Origin: Paraburkholderia atlantica
GTDB lineage: Bacteria; Pseudomonadota; Gammaproteobacteria; Burkholderiales; Burkholderiaceae
Length of the DNA stretch: 64,000 bases
Reading direction: 5' to 3'
NCBI RefSeq assembly: GCF_009362785.1
Contig: NZ_WHNQ01000006.1
Span: 124,001-188,000 of the forward strand
Shown here piece after piece: positions 19,505 to 28,624 of this stretch (position 1 is its first letter; each line of letters opens with the position of its first letter). The notes beneath the pieces are model-generated. The model was not told where the DNA came from, did not search any database, and saw only the letters and a list, made by a program, of their open reading frames with translations. The translations under genes were made by a program, and so were the position numbers.

Positions 19505-19934
19505 AGGGATGAATGGCGGCGAGGTCCGCTCGGCTCGACCAGGGCTTTGGGGTGGCCCGCGGACGCGAAGCCGACCTTCATGGCAGCAACGGGATCACCC
19601 GACTTGGCTGAGCCAGTTATTGGCGTCGGCGCACCGTTGGCATCCAGCTGCTCCGTTGCCAATCCCCTTCCTGGCTTGCAGGAGTGCCCAGCCTCCGACG
19701 CGCTACAATATCGGCCCGCGCGTGGGGACGCTTTTCCGTCGGAACCGGATTCCGGCCGCGGTTCAAGGTCCGTAGCAGTCCCACTGCCGCCACATCGCTG
19801 CTAGCGCCGTTACCGTTTTCCTTCCGCTGGACCCTTCCTATGTTTGAGACCGTCTCCCTGATCGCGTCAGCGTCTTCCGTTGCGAAGGCTGCACGAATCA
19901 GTCTTCGCTGATCCGCTGTTTCACCCCCATTCTC
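19505..19934. other. Intergenic region phaR-dusC with a rimO-like relic
   Basis: 430 bases with no intact gene. At 19530-19581, read on the minus strand, the frame encodes MKVGFASAGHPKALVEPSG, which resembles the start of RimO ([17 protein letters not shown], encoded at 21108 onwards). A TACAAT hexamer at 19704-19709 may be a -10 element for dusC; no convincing -35 is at the right spacing. Confidence 0.5.
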
Positions 19935-20978
19935 ATGAACCGGCTGTTTCTCGCCCCAATGGAAGGGCTTGCGGACTACGTGCTGCGCGAGGTGCTGACG
20001 AGCGCGGGCGCTTTCGACGGCTGCGTGTCCGAGTTCATCCGCATCACGGGCTCGATGCTGCCCACGCGCGTCTATGAGCGCGAGGCGCCCGAGATCCTGC
20101 ACGCGAGCGTGACCGCCAGCGGCACGCCGATGGTGATTCAACTGCTCGGCAGCGATCCACAGTGGATCGCGCGCAATGCTGCGTACGCGGCCACGCTGTC
20201 GCCCTACGGTATCGACCTGAACTTCGGCTGTCCCGCCAAAGTCGTCAATCAGCATGGCGGCGGCGCGATGCTGCTCGCGAACCCTGAGCTGCTGAACCAG
20301 ATCGTCTCGGCCGTGCGCGCCGCGGTGCCGGCCGATATCGCGGTCACGGCAAAAATGCGCCTCGGCGTGTCCGACACGTCGCGGGCGATCGAATGCGCGC
20401 AGGCGCTCGTGGACGGCGGCGCGGCCTCGCTCGTCGTGCATGCGCGCACGCGCGACGACCGCTACCGGCCGCCGGCGCACTGGGAGTGGGTCGCGCGCAT
20501 CGACGACGCCGTCGATGTGCCCGTCATCGCGAACGGCGAGGTCTGGACGGTGGCGGACTGGCAGCGCTGCCGCTCGGTCAGTGGCTGCGCGGACGTGATG
20601 ATCGGGCGCGGCGCCGTGTCGGACCCGTTCCTCGCGCAGCGAATCCGCGGGCTCATGGACCCGTGTCCGTCGGCCGACGAATGGCCGCAGGTGCTGGGTT
20701 CGATCGTCGGCTACCTGAACAAGCTGCGGGCGCACGGCTCGCTGACTCATGAGCACGGCCGCGTCAAGCAGTGGCTCAGCTACCTGCAGCGGACGTGGCC
20801 GCAAGCGGCCGAGCTGCATGCGGCGATCCGTCGAGTGCAGGACTCTGACGAAATTCTTACGGTGATCGGCCAGACGCTGGCGGCCGCAGGCGCGACGGCC
20901 CCGACGCGTGAGCACGTTTCCGGCGCCGAAAACAGCGAGCTGAATCAACCCGATCCGGCCGAACTGATCCCCGTTTGA
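19935..20978 (+). CDS. dusC: tRNA-dihydrouridine(16) synthase DusC
   Basis: 347 residues, resembling E. coli DusC (315) more than DusA or DusB: MNRLFLAPMEGLADYVLREVL, the TPMVIQLLGSDPQWIARNA segment, and VIANGEVW with a C-terminal RIKQWLSYL-like block (HGRVKQWLSYLQRTW). C99 in LNFGCPAKVVN is the proton-donor Cys; the FMN site is IAVTAKMRLG. It reduces U16 in tRNAs. The gene follows phaR after a 430-base gap and precedes rimO by 81 bases, a small RNA/ribosome-modification pair. C-terminal ~30 residues are extra and low complexity. Confidence 0.9.
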   Translation: MNRLFLAPMEGLADYVLREVLTSAGAFDGCVSEFIRITGSMLPTRVYEREAPEILHASVTASGTPMVIQLLGSDPQWIARNAAYAATLSPYGIDLNFGCPAKVVNQHGGGAMLLANPELLNQIVSAVRAAVPADIAVTAKMRLGVSDTSRAIECAQALVDGGAASLVVHARTRDDRYRPPAHWEWVARIDDAVDVPVIANGEVWTVADWQRCRSVSGCADVMIGRGAVSDPFLAQRIRGLMDPCPSADEWPQVLGSIVGYLNKLRAHGSLTHEHGRVKQWLSYLQRTWPQAAELHAAIRRVQDSDEILTVIGQTLAAAGATAPTREHVSGAENSELNQPDPAELIPV

Positions 20979-21059
20979 AGACTAGAATTCAAAGACTTAC
21001 GAGCGGTGGCGGTGGCGAACCGCTACAATTCACGGTTTAACGTCTTCAAGCGGTTCCCC

Positions 21060-22454
21060 ATGTCTTCCACCCCCTCGAACGCTCCGGCCGCGCCGGGCGC
21101 CACGCCGAAAGTCGGCTTCGTTTCCCTCGGCTGCCCCAAGGCCCTCGTCGATTCCGAGCAGATCATCACCCAGCTGCGCGCCGAAGGCTACGAAATCTCC
21201 GGCACCTATGACGGCGCGGATCTCGTGGTCGTCAACACCTGCGGCTTCATCGACGAAGCCGTGCAGGAAAGCCTCGACGCGATCGGCGAAGCGCTGAACG
21301 AAAACGGCAAGGTGATCGTCACCGGTTGCCTCGGCGCGAAGAAGAGCGCGAGCGGGTCGGGGCTGATCGAGGAAGTGCATCCGAAGGTGCTCGCGGTGAC
21401 CGGCCCGCACGCGGTCGGGGAGGTGATGCAGGCGGTGCACAGCCATCTGCCGAAGCCGCACGACCCGTTCGTCGATCTGGTGCCCGCCGCGGGCGTCAAG
21501 CTCACGCCGCGCCACTACGCGTACCTGAAAATTTCCGAAGGCTGCAATCATCGCTGCACGTTCTGCATCATCCCGTCGATGCGCGGCGATCTGGTGTCGC
21601 GCCCGGTCGCAGAAGTGATGCTCGAAGCGGAGAACCTGTTCAAGTCCGGCGTGAAAGAACTGCTCGTCATTTCGCAGGACACGAGCGCATACGGCGTCGA
21701 CGTCAAATACCGCACCGGTTTCTGGAACGGCAAGCCGATCAAGACGCGCATGACGGATCTGGTCGCCGCGCTCGGCGAACTCGCCGCGCAATATGGCGCG
21801 TGGGTGCGTCTGCATTACGTGTATCCGTACCCGAGCGTCGACGAAGTGATTCCGATGATGGCCGCGGGTCCGTACAAGGGCCACGTGCTGCCGTATCTCG
21901 ACGTGCCGTTCCAGCACGCGCATCCGGAAGTGCTCAAGCGCATGAAGCGCCCGGCCAACGCCGAGAGGGTGATGGAGCGCGTGAAGGCATGGCGCGAGAT
22001 CTGCCCGGATCTGACGATCCGCAGCACGTTCATCGCCGGCTTCCCGGGCGAGACCGAAGAGCAGTTCGAGACGCTGCTCGACTTCATCCGCGAGGCGGAG
22101 CTCGATCGCGTGGGCTGCTTCGCGTACTCGCCGGTGGAAGGCGCGAGCGCGAATGAGCTCGACGGCGCGCTGCCCGACGAAGTGCGTGAGGAACGTCGCG
22201 CGCGCTTCATGGAAGTGGCCGAGCAGGTGTCGGCGAAGCGCATCGCAAAGAAGGTCGGCAAGACGCTGAAAGTGCTGGTCGACGACATCAACGCGGACGG
22301 CGGCATCGGTCGCACGGCGGCGGATGCGCCGGAGATCGACGGCGTCGTCTACATCGCGCCGTCCACCAAAGCGTCGAAGCGCTACAAGGTCGGCGATTTC
22401 GTGTCGGTGAAGATCACCGGCGCGGACGGTCACGATCTGTGGGGCGAGGTCTAA
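21060..22454 (+). CDS. rimO: Ribosomal protein S12 methylthiotransferase RimO
   Basis: 464 residues from ATG 21060. It starts with a short Ala/Pro linker, then the MTTase domain ([17 protein letters not shown], residues about 17-33), the radical-SAM domain with the CxxxCxxC triplet in [15 protein letters not shown], and a C-terminal TRAM domain ([16 protein letters not shown]). It adds the beta-methylthio group to Asp89 of ribosomal protein S12 using two Fe-S clusters and SAM. The start gives the family N-terminus; upstream in-frame codons overlap the promoter region. A TACAAT hexamer at 21024-21029 is a possible -10. Confidence 0.95.
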   Translation: MSSTPSNAPAAPGATPKVGFVSLGCPKALVDSEQIITQLRAEGYEISGTYDGADLVVVNTCGFIDEAVQESLDAIGEALNENGKVIVTGCLGAKKSASGSGLIEEVHPKVLAVTGPHAVGEVMQAVHSHLPKPHDPFVDLVPAAGVKLTPRHYAYLKISEGCNHRCTFCIIPSMRGDLVSRPVAEVMLEAENLFKSGVKELLVISQDTSAYGVDVKYRTGFWNGKPIKTRMTDLVAALGELAAQYGAWVRLHYVYPYPSVDEVIPMMAAGPYKGHVLPYLDVPFQHAHPEVLKRMKRPANAERVMERVKAWREICPDLTIRSTFIAGFPGETEEQFETLLDFIREAELDRVGCFAYSPVEGASANELDGALPDEVREERRARFMEVAEQVSAKRIAKKVGKTLKVLVDDINADGGIGRTAADAPEIDGVVYIAPSTKASKRYKVGDFVSVKITGADGHDLWGEV

Positions 22455-22457
22455 GCG

Positions 22458-23393
22458 ATGACGCTCGGCGCGGCTCAAACACCGGACATCCTCGCGCTCG
22501 GCGAGGCGATGATCGAATTCAACCAGTCGGCGAAGGATCAGCCGAACTACCTGCAAGGCTTCGGCGGCGACACGTCGAACTTCTGCATCGCGGCCGCGCG
22601 CCAGGGTGCGAGAACCGGCTTCGTGTCCGCGGTCGGCGCCGATCATTTCGGACGTCTGCTGGTCGATCTGTGGGAGCGCGAGCAGGTCGACACGTCGTTC
22701 GTGCGCATCGATGCGCAAGCGTCGACCGGCGTCTATTTCGTGTCTCACGGTCCCAACGGCCACGCGTTCGACTATCTGCGCGCGGGCTCGGCGGCGAGCC
22801 GCTATGCGCCCGCCGATCTGCCACGCGACGCGCTCGCGGCGGCGAAGGTCGTCCATCTGTCCGGCATCAGTCTCGCCATCAGCGTCAGCGCCTGCGACGC
22901 CGCGCTCGAAGCGATTGCGCATGCGCGTGCGAATGGCGTGCGCGTGAGCTTCGACACCAATCTGCGTCTGAAGCTGTGGCCGCTCGCGCGGGCGCGCGCG
23001 GTAATGCTCGAGGCGATCCGCCAGACCGACATCTGCCTGCCGAGCTGGGACGACGTTACCGAACTGACGGGGCTGACCGGTCGCGACGAGATCGTCGATT
23101 TTCTGCTGTCGCACGGGCCGAGCGTGGTCGCGCTGAAGCTCGGCAAGGACGGCTCGTATATCGCGACGCCTAACGAACGGTGCGTCGTGCCGGGCCACGT
23201 CGTCAACGCGGTCGATGCGACCGGCGCCGGCGACTGCTTCGGCGGCGCATTCATCGCGCGCATCGTCGCGGGCGACGATCCCTTTGCCGCCGCGCGCTAC
23301 GCAAACGTCGCCGCCGCGCTGTCGACGCAAGGTTATGGCGCGGTCGCGCCGATTCCGTCGCGCGAGACCGTCGAGAGGTTGCTGGCAGGCTAG
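22458..23393 (+). CDS. kdgK: PfkB-family sugar kinase, probable 2-keto-3-deoxygluconate kinase
   Basis: 311-residue ribokinase/PfkB fold protein starting 4 bases after rimO. It has the N-terminal substrate site region GGDTSNFCIAAARQGA and the C-terminal ATP/anion-hole signature DATGAGDCFGGAF with the catalytic Asp. The pattern ALGEAMIEFN, LRAGSAASRY and SFDTNLRLKLW matches ketodeoxygluconate kinases (KdgK), which phosphorylate KDG to KDPG in the Entner-Doudoroff branch. Family membership is confident; substrate is inferred. No ED-pathway aldolase is adjacent, so the context does not add support. Confidence 0.8.
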   Translation: MTLGAAQTPDILALGEAMIEFNQSAKDQPNYLQGFGGDTSNFCIAAARQGARTGFVSAVGADHFGRLLVDLWEREQVDTSFVRIDAQASTGVYFVSHGPNGHAFDYLRAGSAASRYAPADLPRDALAAAKVVHLSGISLAISVSACDAALEAIAHARANGVRVSFDTNLRLKLWPLARARAVMLEAIRQTDICLPSWDDVTELTGLTGRDEIVDFLLSHGPSVVALKLGKDGSYIATPNERCVVPGHVVNAVDATGAGDCFGGAFIARIVAGDDPFAAARYANVAAALSTQGYGAVAPIPSRETVERLLAG

Positions 23394-23478
23394 ACATTAC
23401 GCAAGCCGCGCGCGGCGCAGCATGGCCCGCGTTGGCGCAATCATCCAGGCGAACTGGAGACAACAGGAGGGGCAAGCG

Positions 23479-24663
23479 ATGCAACGGGACGTAGTGGTGG
23501 TAAGCGGTGTGCGCACGGCAATCGGCACGTTCGGCGGCAGTCTGAAGGACTTCGCCCCGACCGATCTCGGCGCGCGCGTCGTGCGCGAAGTGCTCGCACG
23601 CGCGAGCGTGTCGGGCGATGAAGTCGGGCACGTCGTGTTCGGCAACGTCGTGCACACCGAGCCGAAAGACATGTACCTCGCGCGCGTCGCGGCGATCAAC
23701 GGCGGGGTCGCGCAGCATACCCCCGCGCTGACCGTGAACCGGCTGTGCGGCTCGGGCTTGCAGGCCATCGTGTCGGCTGCGCAAAGCGTGCTGCTCGGCG
23801 ACGCCGATATCGCGATCGGCGGCGGTGCTGAAAACATGAGTCGCGCGCCGTACTCGATGCCGGCCGCGCGCTTCGGTCAGCGCATGGGCGATGCGCGTCT
23901 GGTCGACATGATGGTGGGCGCGCTCAACGATCCGTTCCAGTCGATCCACATGGGCGTGACCGCCGAGAACGTCGCGCGCAAGTACGACATCTCGCGCGAC
24001 GCGCAGGACTCGCTCGCGCTCGAATCGCACCGTCGCGCAGCCCACGCGATCACGAGCGGCTACTTCAAGGAACAGATTCTGCCGATCACGCTCGCGTCGA
24101 AGAAGGGCGACGTCGTATTCGACACCGACGAGCACGCGCGGCTGAACGCAACAGCGGAAGACTTCTCGAAGCTGAAGCCGGTGTTCCTGAAGGATAACGG
24201 CACGGTGACGGCGGGCAACGCGTCGGGCATCAACGACGCTGCCGCGGCCGTCGTGCTGATGGAGCGTAGCGTCGCCGAGCGGCGCGGCGTGAAGCCGTTG
24301 GCCCGGCTCGTGTCGTACGCGCACGCGGGCGTCGATCCGGCGTACATGGGAATTGGGCCGGTGCCGGCGAGCCGCAAGGCGCTCGAGCGGGCGGGTCTGA
24401 CGGTCGCCGATCTCGACGTGATCGAGGCCAACGAGGCATTCGCCGCGCAGGCCTGCGCGGTCAGCAAGGAGCTCGGTCTCGATCCGGCCAAGGTTAATCC
24501 GAATGGCTCGGGCATTTCGCTCGGCCATCCGATCGGTGCGACCGGCGCGTTGATCACCGTGAAGGCGCTGTACGAGCTGCAGCGCATCGGCGGGCGCTAT
24601 GCGCTCGTCACGATGTGCATCGGCGGCGGCCAGGGGATCGCGGCGGTTTTCGAGCGTCTGTGA
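23479..24663 (+). CDS. bktB: BktB-type acetyl-CoA C-acyltransferase (second thiolase)
   Basis: 394 residues, identical in length to C. necator BktB. AGGAGG at 23465-23470 lies 8 bases before the ATG. Visible: MQRDVVVVSGVRTAIGTFGG, acyl-carrier C90 in RLCGSG, general base in GHPIGATG (around 350) and C380 in MCIGGGQG. Compared with PhaA it carries the BktB-like AAINGGVAQHTPALTVN and EPKDMYLARV segments. BktB condenses acetyl-CoA with propionyl-CoA to beta-ketovaleryl-CoA and so supplies 3-hydroxyvalerate units. The PHB operon is only 4 kb upstream, with dusC-rimO-kdgK between. Confidence 0.92.
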   Translation: MQRDVVVVSGVRTAIGTFGGSLKDFAPTDLGARVVREVLARASVSGDEVGHVVFGNVVHTEPKDMYLARVAAINGGVAQHTPALTVNRLCGSGLQAIVSAAQSVLLGDADIAIGGGAENMSRAPYSMPAARFGQRMGDARLVDMMVGALNDPFQSIHMGVTAENVARKYDISRDAQDSLALESHRRAAHAITSGYFKEQILPITLASKKGDVVFDTDEHARLNATAEDFSKLKPVFLKDNGTVTAGNASGINDAAAAVVLMERSVAERRGVKPLARLVSYAHAGVDPAYMGIGPVPASRKALERAGLTVADLDVIEANEAFAAQACAVSKELGLDPAKVNPNGSGISLGHPIGATGALITVKALYELQRIGGRYALVTMCIGGGQGIAAVFERL

Positions 24664-24726
24664 TCGCGTAGGGCAGGCCGGCCCGGCACAGGTAGCAAGC
24701 AGGAACCAGCAACAAGGATCGACAGG

Positions 24727-25398
24727 ATGCGGGAAGCGAAAGTGACGAAGGGTTCGGCAACGCGCACGTTGCGTCAGCGCGCCGGCGTGGTGGCGAGCGC
24801 CGCCGCGCTGCTGTGTGCCGGCACGGTGCTGTGGATGCCGTCGCAGGCGTGGGCGGAAAGCGATGCGGTCAAGGAGCTGGCCGCGCCGCCGCCGATCCAG
24901 CTGCCGCTGAAACCGAGCCCCGAGTTCGCGAAGTTTCCGCGCTACGTGGGCACGCTCGGCGCGCGGCCGATCGTGCTGCGGCTCGGGCCCAAGACCGACG
25001 ATCCTTCCGGCGTGCACGGCGAATATCAATACGCCGATAACGGCGAGGTGATCCTGATCGCCGGCGATCGCGTCGGCGATACCCTCGAAGTCGAGGAGTC
25101 GAACGACGGCACGCATATCACCGGCAACTGGGTCGGCAAGTTCGCGGCGGATGGCTCGCTCGAAGGCGACCGCATGAACGTCGACGATTCGAACCCGCAG
25201 GAATTCAACCTGAAGCCGCTGGCGGCGGGGCAGGCGGTACCTGCGGCAAGTTCGGCCGGCGCGGCGGCGGGCAAGGCTGCTGCCGCCCCGGCACCGCAGC
25301 CGGCTGCGGGCGACGGCGCAGCGGCGGCTCCCGCGCCGGCGCCCGCTGCCGGCGGGCACCCGGTGGGCGGCGTCAGCAACCTGCAAACTGGCGACTGA
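24727..25398 (+). CDS. Exported protein of unknown function with Ala/Pro-rich tail
   Basis: 223 residues. A basic start followed by the hydrophobic stretch ASAAALLCAGTVLWMPSQAWA reads as a signal peptide cut after AWA. The mature core (about 45-165) contains FPRYVGTLGARPIVLRLG and a repeated Asp/Gly pattern (GDTLEVEESNDGTHITGNW); the last ~60 residues are nearly all Ala, Pro and Gly. I do not recognise the family. It sits between bktB and metC, 63 bases after bktB with AAGGA upstream of the start. Probably periplasmic; function unknown. Confidence 0.7.
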   Translation: MREAKVTKGSATRTLRQRAGVVASAAALLCAGTVLWMPSQAWAESDAVKELAAPPPIQLPLKPSPEFAKFPRYVGTLGARPIVLRLGPKTDDPSGVHGEYQYADNGEVILIAGDRVGDTLEVEESNDGTHITGNWVGKFAADGSLEGDRMNVDDSNPQEFNLKPLAAGQAVPAASSAGAAAGKAAAAPAPQPAAGDGAAAAPAPAPAAGGHPVGGVSNLQTGD

Positions 25399-25478
25399 CG
25401 CGCGCGCCGGGCACCCTGAATCGCGCGGGGCGGCCGTTGCTTCAGTCCCGCTTCCCTGTGTTTTTCATCGAGCTCTAC

Positions 25479-26663
25479 ATGACTGAATCCAAACTCAAAC
25501 ACCGCCTGCAAACCCGCATCGTGCGTGCCGAGGACGACATCACGCCGGGCTTCGAATCGTTCTCGACGCCGGTCACGCGGGCGTCGACGGTGGTGTTCCC
25601 CGATCTCGCAGCGATGCGCGCGCTCGATTGGAAAAACGACGCGCAATGGCGCTACGGCCTGCATGCGACGCCGACGCAGATCGCGCTCGCGCAGCGCCTC
25701 GCCGCGATCGAAGGCGGCAATCATGCGCTGCTGCAGCCGTCGGGGCTGTCGTCGATTTCGAACGTGTACTTCGGGCTCGTGAAGGCCGGCGACGACGTAC
25801 TGATCCCTGATAACGTCTATTCGCCGAACCGCGACCACGGCGACTGGCTCGCGCGCGATTTCGGCATCACCGCGCGCTACTACGATCCGCTGATCGGTGC
25901 GGGCATCGCCGATCTGATCCAGCCGAACACGCGCCTGATCTGGATCGAGGCACCCGGCTCGGTAACGATGGAAGTGCCCGACGTGCCGGCCATCACGGCG
26001 GCGGCGCGCGCGCGCAACGTCTTCACCGCGATCGACAACACGTGGTCCGCGGGCCTCGCGTTCCGGCCGTTCGATCACGGCGTCGATATCTCGGTGCAGG
26101 CGCTGACCAAGTATCAGTCGGGCGGCGGCGACGTGCTGATGGGCGCGACGATCACGGTCGACCGCGACGTGCATGTGAAGCTGAAGGCGGCGCGTATGCG
26201 CATGGGCATCGGCGTATCCTCGGACGACTGCTCGCTGATCCTGCGCAGCCTGCCGAGCATGCAACTGCGGTTTGCGCAGCACGATCGCGCGGCGCTGTCG
26301 CTCGCAGAGTGGTTGAAGAGCCGGCCGGAAATCGTCGCGGTGCTGCATCCGGCGCTCGCCGACTGTCCTGGGCACGAGGTGTACGAGCGCGATTTCACCG
26401 GCGCGGGCGGCCTGTTCTCGGTCGTGTTCGACGAGCGGTACAGCGCGGCGCAGATCGACATATTCTGCGAGTCGCTCGAACTGTTTTCGCTCGGCTGGAG
26501 CTGGGGCGGCGCGCACAGCCTCGCGATGCCGTACGACATCGCGTCGATGCGCACGGCGGCGCAGTGGCCGCACCGCGGCACGCTGGTGCGTTTCTATATC
26601 GGTCTCGAAGACGAGGCCGATCTGCGCGCGGATATCGAGCAGAGCCTGGCTAAGCTGGCTTGA
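25479..26663 (+). CDS. metC: Cystathionine beta-lyase MetC
   Basis: 394 residues from ATG 25479; earlier in-frame codons are not family-like. It is a fold-type I PLP enzyme of the Cys/Met metabolism family: HALLQPSGLSSISNVYF, DNVYSPNRDHGDW (cofactor region), IDNTWSAGLAFRPFDHGVDI, and the PLP lysine in VQALTKYQSGGGDVLMG. The product would cleave cystathionine to homocysteine, pyruvate and ammonia in methionine synthesis. The family is shared with MalY-like and cystathionine gamma-enzymes, but the GADV-type signature and the length favour MetC. Followed by a good terminator. Confidence 0.88.
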   Translation: MTESKLKHRLQTRIVRAEDDITPGFESFSTPVTRASTVVFPDLAAMRALDWKNDAQWRYGLHATPTQIALAQRLAAIEGGNHALLQPSGLSSISNVYFGLVKAGDDVLIPDNVYSPNRDHGDWLARDFGITARYYDPLIGAGIADLIQPNTRLIWIEAPGSVTMEVPDVPAITAAARARNVFTAIDNTWSAGLAFRPFDHGVDISVQALTKYQSGGGDVLMGATITVDRDVHVKLKAARMRMGIGVSSDDCSLILRSLPSMQLRFAQHDRAALSLAEWLKSRPEIVAVLHPALADCPGHEVYERDFTGAGGLFSVVFDERYSAAQIDIFCESLELFSLGWSWGGAHSLAMPYDIASMRTAAQWPHRGTLVRFYIGLEDEADLRADIEQSLAKLA

Positions 26664-26698
26664 TACGCTAGGCCCTATTCGATAGGTTGTTCGAGAAA

Positions 26699-26731
26699 CC
26701 CGCCGGGATATGTTCCCGGCGGGCTTTTTTT
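26699..26731 (+). terminator. Rho-independent terminator after metC
   Basis: A 10-bp stem (26699-26708 with 26714-26723), loop TATGT, and a T tract directly after it (26725-26731). It starts 35 bases after the metC stop. Confidence 0.9.
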
Positions 26732-26842
26732 GCCCTGAGTATCCAGCAGACCTGACCGTTTGGCCGAATATTCGATACCGCTTCGCGACGCTAGGATCGT
26801 GTGCTTGCCGAATGACGTTGCCGCGCTCGGGAGGGGGCTTCG

Positions 26843-27292
26843 ATGAATCTTTTCTTCTGGCTGTTGCTGAATTTCGCGGTGCCGATTGTCGGGCCGATCT
26901 TTACGCTTGCGCTCGTGGCGCCCGCGTATGGCTGGCGCGTTGCCCGGACGATGATTGCGGCTTCAGTGAAAGACGGGCAACTGTTCTGGTGTGCGATCGG
27001 ACTATGTGCCGCCGCGATTTATGAAGCGGTCATGGCATTGGAGCAGGGCACTGGGGAGACGTCGATGCTTGCGCTGGGGATTGTCGGGTTTTGCGGGCTG
27101 GCGTTCGCCTGTTCGATAGCCGTGATGGCGGGCTTGCTCAAGGTGCGGCAGGACAGCTTTGACACCGCGCTCGATGACAGGCACACCAAGTCCATAGTTG
27201 GCGCGCCATCACGTGGGGCGATAGGCGCGTCGATTTTCACGATCTGCCTGGCGGCGTTTCTATTCGCTACCCTACACATTCACCTCAATTAG
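26843..27292 (+). CDS. Small inner-membrane protein, unknown family
   Basis: 149 residues with about four hydrophobic segments: 1-27 (NLFFWLLLNFAVPIVGPIF), 47-61, 77-100 and 124-146. GGAGG at 26830 precedes the ATG by about 8 bases, and the codon use is plainly less GC-rich than in neighbouring genes. I do not recognise the family. It may be a host-acquired or lineage-specific gene; with the 43-codon ORF that follows it forms an isolated membrane-protein pair between metC and serB. Confidence 0.6.
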   Translation: MNLFFWLLLNFAVPIVGPIFTLALVAPAYGWRVARTMIAASVKDGQLFWCAIGLCAAAIYEAVMALEQGTGETSMLALGIVGFCGLAFACSIAVMAGLLKVRQDSFDTALDDRHTKSIVGAPSRGAIGASIFTICLAAFLFATLHIHLN

Positions 27293-27343
27293 TTTTATAG
27301 GATAGTGCAGCGCTTATACTTCCTCTGTCTTGTGGAGGGGCTT

Positions 27344-27475
27344 ATGAAACAATTTATCCTGTCGTTGGAAATAGGCAAGAATCACGATCGCATCATGAAG
27401 GGCGTGTTGATCTTCAACATACTGATTTCCATCGGCATGTGCGCCCTGTTCCTGCCGGCCATTTTCAACAGATAA
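27344..27475 (+). CDS. 43-residue single-span membrane protein
   Basis: A short open frame (ATG to TAA, 44 codons) encoding a basic cytoplasmic head (MKQFILSLEIGKNHDRIMKG) and one hydrophobic helix (VLIFNILISIGMCALFLPAI). GGAGG at 27334-27338 is placed 5 bases before the ATG, a better ribosome site than many genes here have. Lower GC than surroundings. It follows the 149-residue membrane gene by 51 bases and may be co-transcribed with it. Unknown function; below usual gene-caller size cut-offs. Confidence 0.55.
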   Translation: MKQFILSLEIGKNHDRIMKGVLIFNILISIGMCALFLPAIFNR

Positions 27476-27549
27476 CAACATGGTTCGCGCGGCTCGCTAA
27501 CGCGTCGGTCGTTTTGCCGACGCGATAATGAACCCCTGAAGCACCAGCC

Positions 27550-28389
27550 TCAAAACAATCGCAGCAATCCGTCCAGTCCAACGAAATTGAACGACACGCT
27601 GGCTGCTTCGCGCACCACCGGCTTCGCGCGGAATGCAACGGAAAGTCCCGCTTCGGCCATCATTTTCAGGTCGTTCGAGCCGTCACCCATCGCAATTGCG
27701 CGCGACGGCTCGATGCCGAGCGCCGCGCAGGTTTCGCGCAGCGTGCGCGCTTTCACGTCGGCATTGACGATCTCGCCAATCACATTGCCAGTCAGCTTGC
27801 CGTCGATAATTTCAAGCGTGTTCGCCCGCGTGAAATCGAGGCCGAGGCGCGCCTTCAGCTTGGCGGTGAAGAACGTGAAGCCGCCCGACACGAGCAGCGT
27901 TTTCAGTCCCGCCTGTTTCGCGCCGGCCAGCATGCGTTCGGCGCCCGGCGACAACTGCAGCCGCTCTTCGTACACGCGCTCGAGCGCGCTGGCGTCGAGC
28001 CCCTTCAGCAACGCGACGCGGCGCGTCAGGCTTTCGTTGAAATCCTTGATCTCGCCGCGCATCGCAGCCTCGGTGATCGCCGCGACTTCGGCTTTGAGCC
28101 CGCAGAAATCGGCGATTTCGTCGATGCACTCGATCGTGATCAGCGTCGAATCCATGTCCATCGCGACGAGCCCGAAGTCGCGCAACTGGCGGCCGGCTTC
28201 GACAAACGCGTAGTCGAGTTGATGCGTGTAGCAATACGCTTCGATGTCAGCGCGTTGCGTGAGGTTTGCGTCGTCGATGCGAATCGCGTTCTCGTCGATG
28301 ACGGCGGCGTGCGAGCCGCGCGCGAGCGCGACGAGCGTTTTGTGGTGGTCGGCGGAAAGAGGGGCGACGCTTTGAATGACGAGGTTCAT
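27550..28389 (-). CDS. serB: Phosphoserine phosphatase SerB
   Basis: 279 residues from ATG 28389; an in-frame upstream extension to 28626 is not family-like and overlaps the divergent P450 gene. The N-terminal ~65 residues form an ACT-like domain; the HAD domain follows with catalytic D78 and D80 in VAMDMDSTLI, motif II LLVSGGFTFF, and motif III/IV Lys and IAMGDGSNDLKMM. It converts phosphoserine to serine in the cytoplasm. Divergent from the cytochrome P450 with 235 bases between starts. Confidence 0.95.
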   Translation of the reverse strand: MNLVIQSVAPLSADHHKTLVALARGSHAAVIDENAIRIDDANLTQRADIEAYCYTHQLDYAFVEAGRQLRDFGLVAMDMDSTLITIECIDEIADFCGLKAEVAAITEAAMRGEIKDFNESLTRRVALLKGLDASALERVYEERLQLSPGAERMLAGAKQAGLKTLLVSGGFTFFTAKLKARLGLDFTRANTLEIIDGKLTGNVIGEIVNADVKARTLRETCAALGIEPSRAIAMGDGSNDLKMMAEAGLSVAFRAKPVVREAASVSFNFVGLDGLLRLF

Positions 28390-28624
28390 GGACGACCAGT
28401 GACGCGGGAAGAAAGAGGCGCGTGGCGCGCGGAAAATCCCGCTATTGTATCGGTTCCGTGCGTCGCGCCGTCTCGCTCGGCTGTAGCGGACGGGTTTGCC
28501 GTGCGCTCTGGCAGTGCGCGGTTCATACTGACGCATCAAATCGTGTGGTGCAGTCGTCCTCGAACAAATACGGTCGAACACCCACCACCCATAGGCGCAA
28601 CAAGACGGCCCACGGAGACAACGC

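Noticed and set aside
21030..23330. A 766-codon open frame antisense to rimO and kdgK
   Set aside because: Covers two clearly real genes on the other strand and has no recognisable domains or ribosome site.
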